DNA of 14,501 bases, from positions 1-14,501 of the forward strand of contig CAMLHT010000086.1 in NCBI GenBank assembly GCA_946479895.1. The letters are read 5' to 3'. The translations under genes and the position numbers were made by a program. Below the pieces are notes generated by a model. It was not told where the DNA came from, ran no database searches, and saw only the letters and a list, made by a program, of their open reading frames with translations. This document shows positions 7,327-13,689 of this stretch, piece after piece. Every line of letters starts with the position of its first letter. Position 1 is the stretch's first letter. The DNA comes from an uncultured Gemmatimonadota bacterium. GTDB taxonomy: Bacteria; Gemmatimonadota; Gemmatimonadetes; Gemmatimonadales; Gemmatimonadaceae.

Positions 7327-8516
7327 TGCGCGGACAGGATACGAGGAAGCTGGCCATCGCCAGCGGGGTCACCGTGATCGTCGCGCTGGCGTGGGCCGCG
7401 ATCGAGGCCCGCGCGGTGACGCGGGCGCCCGCGCAGACGGTGCAGGCGCCGCGCTTCGAGGTGGACCCGATGTGGCCCCGGCCGCTCCCGAATCACTGGG
7501 TGCTGGGCAACGTCATCGGCGTGGGAGTGGACGCGCGCGACCACGTCTTCATCGTGCACCGGCACGACACCGTCCTCGAGGGAACGGAGAACGGCGCCGA
7601 CCTCGGGGTCAGCGAATGCTGCAGGGCCGCGCCGCCGGTGATCGAGTTCGATCCGGAGGGCAACGTCGTCGCCGCCTGGGGCGGGCCGGTCGCCGGCGCG
7701 CCTTACGTCTGGCCCGGCTCGAACCACGGCATCGCGATCGACGACAAGAACAACGTCTGGATCGGCGGGAACGGCGGAGGCCCGATCTGGGACTCGCACA
7801 TCCTCAAGTTCACGCACGACGGAAAATTCCTGCAGCAGATCGGCACGCCCGGCCAGGCCGCGGACTCCCGGAGCACGACGCACTTCGGCCGCGTCGCGAA
7901 GATCTCGTTCGACTTCGCCGCGCAGGAGGCGTTCGTCGCCGACGGCTACGGCAACAAGCGCGTCGCGGTCCTCGACATGGCCACCGGAAACATCAAGCGG
8001 TTCTGGGGCGCGTACGGCAACGTCCCGTCCGACTCGAACTACGGCCCCTACAATCCCGACGTCCCGCTCATCCCGCAGTTCCGGACGCCGGTGCACTGCG
8101 CCGAGCCGACGACGGATGGGCTGGTGTACGTGTGTGACCGCGTGAACGACCGCATCCAGGTCTTCACGAAGGAAGGCCGGTTCGTCAAGGAGACGCAGAT
8201 CGCGCCGCGCACGCGCGGCGACGGCTCGGTGTGGGACATCGCGTTCAGCAAGGATCCCGCGCAGAAGTACATCTTCCTCGCCGACGGCAAGAACGAGCGC
8301 GTCTACGTGATGGATCGTCAGTCCCTGACGGTCCTGACGCAGTTCGGCGACGGCGGCCGGCAGCCCGGGCAGTGGTTTGCCGTGCACTCGATCGCGACCG
8401 ACTCGAAGGGCAACATCTACACGACCGAGACCTACGAGGGAAAGCGGATCCAGAAGTTCGTGGCCAAGGGGATGGGCGCGGTTCCGAAGGTGCAGGGAGT
8501 GGCCTGGCCCCGGTAG
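7326..8516 (+). CDS. Secreted or membrane-anchored NHL-repeat propeller, alpha-amidating-lyase-like (paralogue 2)
   Basis: A 396-residue protein starting in the TGATG overlap, with a GGGAGG ribosome binding site. The N-terminus is a long signal or anchor sequence (Arg/Lys-rich, then LAIASGVTVIVALAWAAI). The rest aligns along its length with the preceding gene: VQAPRFEVDPMWPRPLPNHW, NHGIAIDD (His 134), FVADGYGNKRVAVLDMATG (Tyr 208), VYVCDRVNDRIQVF (Arg 272), AVHSIATDSKGNIYT (His 354). Both proteins keep an ECC motif and Cys before and within the CDR blade, suggesting structural disulfides. Unlike paralogue 1 it has a His at 257 (PVHC), one residue from the position of the third metal ligand in the rat lyase as I recall it, and it lacks the Gly-rich insert. 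The pair clearly arose by tandem duplication followed by divergence. The substrate is unknown. Confidence 0.85.
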   Translation: MRGQDTRKLAIASGVTVIVALAWAAIEARAVTRAPAQTVQAPRFEVDPMWPRPLPNHWVLGNVIGVGVDARDHVFIVHRHDTVLEGTENGADLGVSECCRAAPPVIEFDPEGNVVAAWGGPVAGAPYVWPGSNHGIAIDDKNNVWIGGNGGGPIWDSHILKFTHDGKFLQQIGTPGQAADSRSTTHFGRVAKISFDFAAQEAFVADGYGNKRVAVLDMATGNIKRFWGAYGNVPSDSNYGPYNPDVPLIPQFRTPVHCAEPTTDGLVYVCDRVNDRIQVFTKEGRFVKETQIAPRTRGDGSVWDIAFSKDPAQKYIFLADGKNERVYVMDRQSLTVLTQFGDGGRQPGQWFAVHSIATDSKGNIYTTETYEGKRIQKFVAKGMGAVPKVQGVAWPR

Positions 8517-8547
8517 GACGGAGGACGGAGGGCGGAGGGCGGAGGAC
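8517..8547 (+). repeat. Heptad tandem repeat (GRCGGAG)4
   Basis: Four 7-nt units, GACGGAG twice then GGCGGAG twice, followed by a partial GAC. The array starts immediately after the stop codon of NHL paralogue 2. It generates several GGAGG sequences that resemble ribosome binding sites, including one 5 nt before the ATG at 8551. Confidence 0.85.
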
Positions 8548-8550
8548 TTG

Positions 8551-8619
8551 ATGCGCATGTGTGCTCGTGTCGCCCCAGGCGTTGGCGAGAATTTTCTTTC
8601 CGGCCTCCGGCTCCGCTGA
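8551..8619 (+). CDS. Possible 22-codon leader ORF upstream of the acetyltransferase
   Basis: The ATG at 8551 follows GGAGG (8541-8545) at a 5-nt spacing and reads 22 codons (MRMCARVAPGVGENFLSGLR, then Leu-Arg) to TGA at 8617-8619. One base later comes the GTG at 8621 that best fits the start of the acetyltransferase. The layout is what a translationally coupled leader peptide would look like. The ribosome-site match is created by a tandem repeat and may be coincidental, and no conservation data are available, so this is a tentative entry. Confidence 0.25.
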   Translation: MRMCARVAPGVGENFLSGLRLR

Positions 8620-8620
8620 A

Positions 8621-9160
8621 GTGTCCGCGTCGCGATTCCAGTTCCGGGAGCTGACTCCCGACGACATCCCGATGCTGAACGAGTGGCTGCATCGGCCGCA
8701 CGTGGCCGAGTGGTGGGACGAGCAGGTCGCCGACGCTGAGCTGCGCGACCAGTACTTCACGCCGGATCCGGGCGCGCCGGGCACCAGGTACTACATCGCC
8801 TGGCTCGACGGCCGGCCGGTGGGGTTCATCCAGTCATACCTTCCCGCGGAGGAGCACGGGGACTGGTGGCCCGACGTCGACGATCCGGGCCTGCGCGGGA
8901 TCGACCAGTTCCTCGCCGACGGCGAGGGACTGGGGAAGGGCATCGGCACCGCGATGGTTCGTGACTTCGCCGGCCAGCTCTTCGCCGATCCGGCCGTGAC
9001 ACGCATCCAGACGGATCCGCACGTGACCAACGCCCGGGCCATCCGCTGCTACGAGAAAGCGGGCTTCCGCCGGGTTCGGGAGATCGACACGCCGGACGGC
9101 CGGGAGCTCCTTATGTATCTCGACCGGACCCCCGCAGCCTCCCCGAGCGTCAGCCGATGA
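8621..9160 (+). CDS. GNAT acetyltransferase, AAC(6')-Ib-like (aminoglycoside 6'-N-acetyltransferase family)
   Basis: A 179-residue cytoplasmic enzyme expected to transfer acetyl from acetyl-CoA to an amine. It begins with the usual GNAT strand FQFRELTPDDIPML and HVAEWW (27-32). YIAWLDGRPVGFIQSY (58-73) and RGIDQFLAD (92-100) follow. The acetyl-CoA pyrophosphate loop is LGKGIGT (104-110), followed by VTRIQTDPHVTNARAIRCYE (126-145) and KAGF. These blocks closely match AAC(6')-Ib-type resistance enzymes, which share GIDQ, LGKGLGT, IQTDP and RAIRCYEKAGF. The length is normal for the family. The start at 8621 (GTG) is chosen because the domain begins within six residues; in-frame GTGs at 8561 and 8567 would add an Ala/Phe-rich extension of unclear origin. 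The family also includes acylases for siderophore lysine and other amines, so drug resistance is not proven. No mobile-element context is visible. Confidence 0.85.
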   Translation: MSASRFQFRELTPDDIPMLNEWLHRPHVAEWWDEQVADAELRDQYFTPDPGAPGTRYYIAWLDGRPVGFIQSYLPAEEHGDWWPDVDDPGLRGIDQFLADGEGLGKGIGTAMVRDFAGQLFADPAVTRIQTDPHVTNARAIRCYEKAGFRRVREIDTPDGRELLMYLDRTPAASPSVSR

Positions 9161-9242
9161 TCTCGCGATTCGCGGCTGCCCCTCAATTCGCCGAATCGGG
9201 TGTCGAGGCCGCGCGGTGCATTCCTTGCCGCTCGGGGCCGTA

Positions 9243-10712
9243 ATGACCGATTCATCCAGCACCACAGGCAACGGCAACGTCCTCGCGGAGGTCGCTCCGG
9301 GGAGCGTTCGACGCATTCACCTCGTGGGCGTCGGAGGGACCGGCATGGGCTCCTTCGCGGGCCTGCTGAAGGCCGCCGGCTACGAGGTCACGGGAAGTGA
9401 CCAGAACGTCTATCCCCCGATGAGCGACATGCTCGTCCGCTGGGGGGTCGAGACGATGACGCCCTACGCCGCGGCCAACCTCGATCGCGCGAAGCCCGAC
9501 CTCGTCGTGATCGGCAACGTGATTCGCCGCGAGAATCCCGAGGCGACCGCGGTCCGGGAGCGGGCGCTGCCGCAGATGAGCTTTCCGGCGGCGATGGGCT
9601 CGCTCATTCTCGAGGGCCGCCACAGCGTCGTCGTCGCCGGCACCCACGGGAAGACGACCACGTCCGCGCTCCTCTCGCACGTCCTCGTCACGGCCGGCAC
9701 GGACCCGACCTTCCTCGTCGGCGGCGTGACGCTGAACGCCGACTCGAACTTCCGGTTCGGGAAGGGGCCGTTCGTGGTGGTGGAAGGCGACGAATACGAC
9801 ACCGCCTACTTCGACAAGGGCCCGAAGTTCCTGCACTATCGCGCCCGCACGGCGATGCTGACGAGCGTCGAGTTCGACCACGCCGACATCTACCGCGACA
9901 TGGAGCATTACGAGTCCGCGTTCGTGAAGTTCGCGCGGACCATCCCGGCGGACGGCACGCTGGTCGTCTGCGCGACGTACCCGAACGCCGAGCGGATCGC
10001 GAGGGAGCACTGCGCGGGACGGGTCGTGACGTACGCCGGCGAATCGGTGGCCGACTATACGGCGAGGGGCACGAAATACGGACCGGATGGCGCGACCTTC
10101 GACGTCCTCCGGCGCGACGGCCGCGCGACGACAGTGCAGCTCCCGATGTCGGGACATCACAACGTGGAGAACGCGATCGGGGTGTTCGCCGTCGCCGAGT
10201 CGCTGGGCATCGCGCCGGAGATGGTCGCCCGCGGCTTCGCGAGCTTCAAGGGCGTGAAGCGGCGCCAGGAAGTGAAGGGCGAAGTGCGTGGCGTTCTCGT
10301 GATCGACGATTTCGCGCACCATCCCACGGCGGTGCAGGAGACGATCGAGGGCATCAGCGAGCGCTACGCGGATCGCCGGGTCATCGCCGTCTTCGAGCCG
10401 CGGTCGAACACGAGCCGGCGGAACATCCACCAGATGCCCTACGTGAACGCGCTGCATGACGCGGCGCGCGTGTTCATCAAGGTGCCGGAGCCGCACGACA
10501 AGGTGCCGGTCGGCGAGCAGCTGGACGTCGACGAGATCGTCAATGACCTGAGGGCCGAGGGTGTCGAAGCGCATGGCTCCGGCGACGTCGAGGAGCTCGT
10601 CCGGATGGTGGTGGCCGAGGCCCGGCCCGGCGACCTCGTCCTGGTGATGAGCAACGGCGCGTTCGGCGGGTTCGTTCCGAAACTGATGGAGTCGCTTACG
10701 GCACCGGGGTGA
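9243..10712 (+). CDS. mpl: UDP-N-acetylmuramate:L-alanyl-gamma-D-glutamyl-meso-diaminopimelate ligase
   Basis: A 489-residue cytoplasmic Mur-ligase. It reattaches the tripeptide L-Ala-gamma-D-Glu-meso-Dap recovered from old peptidoglycan to UDP-MurNAc, using ATP. Visible motifs: N-terminal Rossmann-like IHLVGVGGTGMGSFAGLL with GSDQNVYPPMSDML; ATP P-loop GTHGKTTT (133-140); EGDEYDTAYFDKGPKF (181-196); SGHHNVENAIG; DDFAHHPTAV (355-364); EPRSNTSRR (385-393); and C-terminal MSNGAFGGF. The PPMSD, EYDTAYFDKGPKF and RRQEV/DDFAHHPTAV signatures separate Mpl from the biosynthetic MurC. The start is set at the ATG at 9243, eight codons before the conserved region of the N-domain; an in-frame GTG at 9216 is less likely. 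No division or cell-wall cluster surrounds it, which is normal for this recycling gene. The gene implies meso-Dap peptidoglycan in the host. Confidence 0.93.
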   Translation: MTDSSSTTGNGNVLAEVAPGSVRRIHLVGVGGTGMGSFAGLLKAAGYEVTGSDQNVYPPMSDMLVRWGVETMTPYAAANLDRAKPDLVVIGNVIRRENPEATAVRERALPQMSFPAAMGSLILEGRHSVVVAGTHGKTTTSALLSHVLVTAGTDPTFLVGGVTLNADSNFRFGKGPFVVVEGDEYDTAYFDKGPKFLHYRARTAMLTSVEFDHADIYRDMEHYESAFVKFARTIPADGTLVVCATYPNAERIAREHCAGRVVTYAGESVADYTARGTKYGPDGATFDVLRRDGRATTVQLPMSGHHNVENAIGVFAVAESLGIAPEMVARGFASFKGVKRRQEVKGEVRGVLVIDDFAHHPTAVQETIEGISERYADRRVIAVFEPRSNTSRRNIHQMPYVNALHDAARVFIKVPEPHDKVPVGEQLDVDEIVNDLRAEGVEAHGSGDVEELVRMVVAEARPGDLVLVMSNGAFGGFVPKLMESLTAPG

Positions 10713-11017
10713 ATGCCGGACCGGCCGGCACCCGCGGATCGGGCGGATAATTGCTTGTGTCCGTCGCTCGGTGGTGGAACCGGAATGCCCGAGTGAAGAA
10801 CCAATAGAGGATCCGTTGGATCCGCGACGCCGCAGGCGCAGCGGGATCCGCGTGTCAGGCGGAACGGTCGCTGCCGGCGAGCCGACGCCGGCCACACCCG
10901 AAAGGCGGTGACCCGTCCCGGCACTGCCAGATGGACGTGTGTGTCGCGTTACCGCCCGAACGGATACATTCTCCGCGGTCAGGTCGGCTTCTCTTGTACC
11001 TCCCTCGAGCCGCGCAC
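10713..11017. other. Intergenic region with small hairpins, no gene recognised
   Basis: About 305 nt without a convincing coding frame. Just after the mpl stop, TGCCGG (10714-10719) can pair with CCGGCA (10725-10730), a possible terminator stem but without a following T-run. Three GGATCC hexamers occur within 41 nt (10809-10814, 10818-10823, 10844-10849); the first two form a six-pair hairpin around GTT. TACATT at 10965-10970 is a weak -10 candidate for the downstream gene, with no good -35. I see no tRNA, riboswitch or other structured RNA here. Confidence 0.5.
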
Positions 11018-12169
11018 ATGGGATTCTCCCGCATCGCCGTCGTGTCGCTTGCCGTTCCCCTCATCCTCGGGGCCCAGGATCCTCCCAGGCAGACCGAGGC
11101 CGACGCCTATACTCGGTACGAGCTCCTGGCCCCGGGCACCGCGAAGTTCCGGATCATCTACGAGGTCACGGCGACGACCGCCGGAGCGACGCACTACTAC
11201 AACCCGATCCGGAAGGGCAGCATCGCGACGGACGAGAGCGTCTTCGACCGCGCCACGGGCAAGCCGCTGCAGTTCGACGTCGTCGGCGTGGCCGAGGCAC
11301 GCGCCGGCGGCGTGCGCAGCAGCGACACCTCGCAGAAGTACATCCGGGTGAAGCTCGCGCGGCCTGTTCCCCCGGATGGTGGCGAGGCGCGCGTGCTGAT
11401 CGACAAGACCTATGAGGACGCGGCGAGCTACTTCACGCGGGGTGACACCATCGTCTTCACCCGGCCGCTGGGCATCAAGCGGAACGCCGTCATCCTGCCG
11501 AAGGGCTACGAGCTGATCTCGTCGTCGTTCCCGAGCCAGGTGCTTCAGGAGCCGGACGGACGGATCGGCATCAGCTTCTGGAACAGCACGCCGAGCGAGG
11601 CGGCGGTGACCGTGCGGGCGAAGCCGGTTGCCGTGCCGTCCGGAGTTTCCGCCGTGGCTGCCCGCATCGGCAGCGAGCGCGCGCGCCAGAATCGCGAGAT
11701 CGTGTATTTCCTCCAGCAGCCGGAGACGCACGCGTTCGACCTGTATCATGACTACACCGAAAGCCGGCCGGGCACGTCGACGTACCTGAACATCGTCCGC
11801 GCGGGAAGCACGGTCTCCAATCCGCGGGCGAAGAACCTCGACACCGGGGAGGATCTCGCGTGGGAGATCCACTCGGACACCGTGGTCTTCCGGTTCGCCC
11901 CCGTGAAGACGGGCGAGTCGGTGCGGTTGAGGATGTTCGAGACGTACACCGACACGGCCCGCTACAAGGTCGTGAACGACGAGCTGGTCTGGGATCGTTC
12001 CTTCGGCAGGCCGTTCAACGCCGTGGTGTTGCCCGCCGGATGGATTCTCACCAACAGCACCATCCCCGCGACCGTGAGCACGACGGCCGATGGCCGCACG
12101 CGGCTGGACTTCGTGAATGCGCGTCCCGACGAGATCGCGGTGCTGATCACTGCGCGGAGGAGAAAATGA
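11018..12169 (+). CDS. Secreted protein of two duplicated beta-rich halves, unknown function
   Basis: A 383-residue protein; the ATG at 11018 opens a signal peptide (MGFSRIAVVSLAVPLILGAQ). I do not recognise a named family. The mature protein is an internal duplication. The first half (about 33-200) and second half (about 229-380) share the same succession of elements: a strand pair ending in HYYNP / TYLNI, then DRATGKPL / NLDTGEDL. Next come KTYEDAASYF (130-139) / ETYTDTARYK (308-317), then RNAVILPKGYELISSSFPSQ / FNAVVLPAGWILTNSTIPAT. Each half ends in ISFWNSTPSEAAVTVRAK / LDFVNARPDEIAVLITAR. The strand-rich pattern suggests two Ig-like or jelly-roll modules exposed outside the cytoplasmic membrane. 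Its stop overlaps the TPR gene start, and GGAGGAG inside its 3' end serves the next gene, so the two are probably partners. Confidence 0.8.
   Translation: MGFSRIAVVSLAVPLILGAQDPPRQTEADAYTRYELLAPGTAKFRIIYEVTATTAGATHYYNPIRKGSIATDESVFDRATGKPLQFDVVGVAEARAGGVRSSDTSQKYIRVKLARPVPPDGGEARVLIDKTYEDAASYFTRGDTIVFTRPLGIKRNAVILPKGYELISSSFPSQVLQEPDGRIGISFWNSTPSEAAVTVRAKPVAVPSGVSAVAARIGSERARQNREIVYFLQQPETHAFDLYHDYTESRPGTSTYLNIVRAGSTVSNPRAKNLDTGEDLAWEIHSDTVVFRFAPVKTGESVRLRMFETYTDTARYKVVNDELVWDRSFGRPFNAVVLPAGWILTNSTIPATVSTTADGRTRLDFVNARPDEIAVLITARRRK
12156..12162 (+). promoter_or_regulatory. Ribosome binding site deciding the TPR gene start
   Basis: GGAGGAG lies six bases before the ATG at 12169 but only three before the alternative ATG at 12166. 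Spacing favours 12169, which also gives the TGATG overlap seen at two other junctions in this window. Confidence 0.65.
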
Positions 12170-13035
12170 TGCCACGCCCGTTCGTCATCCCTCGCGGGCT
12201 TCATGCTGTCATCCCTCGCGCAGCGAGGGATCTGCTCTTCCTCTCGCTTCTGGCAGTACCGGCGGCGCACGCGCAGTCGTTGCAGTACCGGTCGCCCGCG
12301 GGAGTCGAGTACCGGGCCCAGAGCGACACCGGCCCGATCGCCCGCGCTGAAGCCGCCCTCGGCGCCGATCCGCGGAACGTCGATCGTATCATCGCGCTGG
12401 GCGTGGCCCAGTCCGGGGCTCGTCAATTCCGGGAAGCGATCGTGACGTTCACGAAGGGGCTGGAGATCGCGCCGGATAACGCGATGCTCCTGCGCTGGCG
12501 CGGACACCGCTACCTCTCGGTTCGCGAGTTCGACAAGGCCTGGGCCGACCTCACGCGGGGCCTCGCCCTCGACAGCACCAACTACGGCATCCTCTATCAT
12601 CTCGGCATCGTCTCCTTCGTCCGGGGTGATTTCAACCGGGCGGCCGAGCTGTTCGCGAAGGCGCAGCCGCGGGCGCCGGACGCCGGAGAGCTCGCGGGCT
12701 CGACCGACTGGCTGTGGATGTCGCTGGCGCGCGCCGGCCGCATGAATGAAGCGGCCGCGATGCTCGCCAGGCGGCCGGATTCGCTCAAGGTCGCGAACGC
12801 GTACACCCAGCGCCTGCGGCTCTACCGCGGCGAGATCGGCCCCGACGCCGTCATCACGCCCGCCGACACCGCCGACGTCCAGGCCGCCACGCTGGCATTC
12901 GGCATCGGCAACTGGTATCTCACGCGCGGCGACACGGCGACCGCGCGCAGCTGGTTCGGCAAGTCCGTGCAGTCCGGCGGGTGGCCGGGCTTCGGATTCA
13001 TCCTCTCCGAGGTCGAGCTCCGCCGTCTCAGGTGA
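12169..13035 (+). CDS. Exported TPR-repeat protein with repeat-derived signal peptide
   Basis: A 288-residue protein. Residues about 60-170 are helical repeats of tetratricopeptide type: alternating RIIALGVAQSGARQFREAIV, MLLRWRGHRYLSVREFDKAW and ILYHLGIVSFVRGDFNRAAE blocks, about 34 residues apart. Further helix pairs occur around 180-205 and 240-265 (GNWYLTRGDTATARSWFGKS). TPR arrays mediate protein-protein contacts. The N-terminus is a signal peptide cleaved near AAHA (residues 32-35), but it is unusual: residues 14-23 (VIPRAARDLL) are encoded by a copy of the dispersed palindromic repeat, and VIPR occurs twice (6-9 and 14-17). Translation is probably coupled to the preceding duplicated-half protein, suggesting the two act together in the periplasm or envelope. 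The binding partner is unknown. Confidence 0.85.
   Translation: MPRPFVIPRGLHAVIPRAARDLLFLSLLAVPAAHAQSLQYRSPAGVEYRAQSDTGPIARAEAALGADPRNVDRIIALGVAQSGARQFREAIVTFTKGLEIAPDNAMLLRWRGHRYLSVREFDKAWADLTRGLALDSTNYGILYHLGIVSFVRGDFNRAAELFAKAQPRAPDAGELAGSTDWLWMSLARAGRMNEAAAMLARRPDSLKVANAYTQRLRLYRGEIGPDAVITPADTADVQAATLAFGIGNWYLTRGDTATARSWFGKSVQSGGWPGFGFILSEVELRRLR
12184..12236. repeat. Dispersed palindromic repeat, copy D, inside a coding region
   Basis: GTCATCCCTCGCG occurs twice (12184-12196 and 12208-12220), 24 nt apart and therefore in frame. The second copy continues into a 9-bp hairpin, ATCCCTCGC (12211-12219) with GCGAGGGAT (12223-12231) around GCA, then CTGCT. It shares GTCATCC and GAGGGATCTGCT with copies A and B. 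It lies wholly inside the TPR gene and codes for part of its signal peptide. Confidence 0.8.
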
Positions 13036-13056
13036 ACTCTTCTCCCCACCATTCCC

Positions 13057-13575
13057 ATGGCCGCTGAAGTCATCGTCCTTCGCATCATCCACATCCTCGG
13101 CGGCATGTTCTGGGTCGGCGGGATGATGTTCATGTCCTTCTTCCTGATGCCGGTGCTGGCGGGGCTTGGCCCCGGGGCCGCGCCGGTGATGGGCGGGCTC
13201 AATCAGAAACGGTTTCCGGTGGTGATGCCCATCGTGGCGCTGCTCGTGATCCTGAGCGGGCTCCGGCTGCTGATGATCGCGTCCGCCAACTTCGGCGCGG
13301 CGTACTTCCAGTCGCCGGTGGGGCGCGCGTTCTCGATGGCGGGCGGCCTGGCGATCCTGGCTTTCATCTTCGGAATGGCGCTGGTCCGTCCGGCCATGAT
13401 GAAGACGGTCGCGCTCGGTCAGCAGCTCGGCAGCGCCCAGGACGACGCGACGCGGTCGCGGATCGCGGCGGAGATGGCGGCGACCCGCCGGCGCGGGACG
13501 ACCGGCAACATGATCGTGCTGACGCTGCTGTTGCTCGCAGCGCTGGGGATGGCGCTGGCCAGGTATCTCGGATAG
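13057..13575 (+). CDS. Four-helix inner-membrane protein, CopD-like
   Basis: A 172-residue protein with four predicted membrane helices at about 8-30, 55-75, 92-112 and 150-170. The opening VLRIIHILGGMFWVGGMMFM block, with a His in the first helix and a GxFWVGG turn, is typical of CopD-like and related small membrane proteins. The second helix carries Arg 70 (SGLRLLM). Between helices 3 and 4 is a charged cytoplasmic or periplasmic stretch (about 113-148). The family is poorly characterised; haem or copper binding through the His has been proposed for relatives, but nothing here proves it. It starts 21 bases after the TPR gene on the same strand, with no clear ribosome binding site. Confidence 0.7.
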   Translation: MAAEVIVLRIIHILGGMFWVGGMMFMSFFLMPVLAGLGPGAAPVMGGLNQKRFPVVMPIVALLVILSGLRLLMIASANFGAAYFQSPVGRAFSMAGGLAILAFIFGMALVRPAMMKTVALGQQLGSAQDDATRSRIAAEMAATRRRGTTGNMIVLTLLLLAALGMALARYLG

Positions 13576-13576
13576 C

Positions 13577-13655
13577 AGTGGGAGTGGGAGTGGGAGTGGG
13601 AGTGAGCGTAGGGGCCGGATGAGAGTGCTCCCACCCCCGCTCCCACTCCCACGCT
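13577..13655. repeat. (AGTGGG)n repeat with inverted partner; hairpin or G-quadruplex candidate
   Basis: Four perfect AGTGGG units and one degenerate unit (13577-13606) start one base after the stop codon of the membrane protein. A C-rich partner (13627-13655, beginning GCTCCCACCCCCGCTCCCAC) is nearly complementary, so the transcript can form a long hairpin that may end transcription. The single G-rich strand has four GGG tracts separated by AGT, the canonical pattern for a G-quadruplex. A related array lies at 14430-14466. Confidence 0.85.
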
Positions 13656-13689
13656 ATTTTCCAGCGTCCTCCACCCGGGATACAACAGA

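Noticed and set aside
9243..10712. MurC (UDP-N-acetylmuramate:L-alanine ligase)
   Set aside because: The GSDQNVYPPMSDML, EYDTAYFDKGPKF and C-terminal MSNGAFGGF signatures are those of Mpl, and no mur/fts cluster surrounds the gene.
10801..10860. tRNA or structured RNA around the GGATCC cluster
   Set aside because: The hairpins are short, and there is no acceptor stem, T-loop consensus or recognisable riboswitch core.
12184..12236. Repeat copies as a CRISPR array
   Set aside because: Copies are scattered over about 10 kb, differ in length, and lack regular spacers and cas genes.
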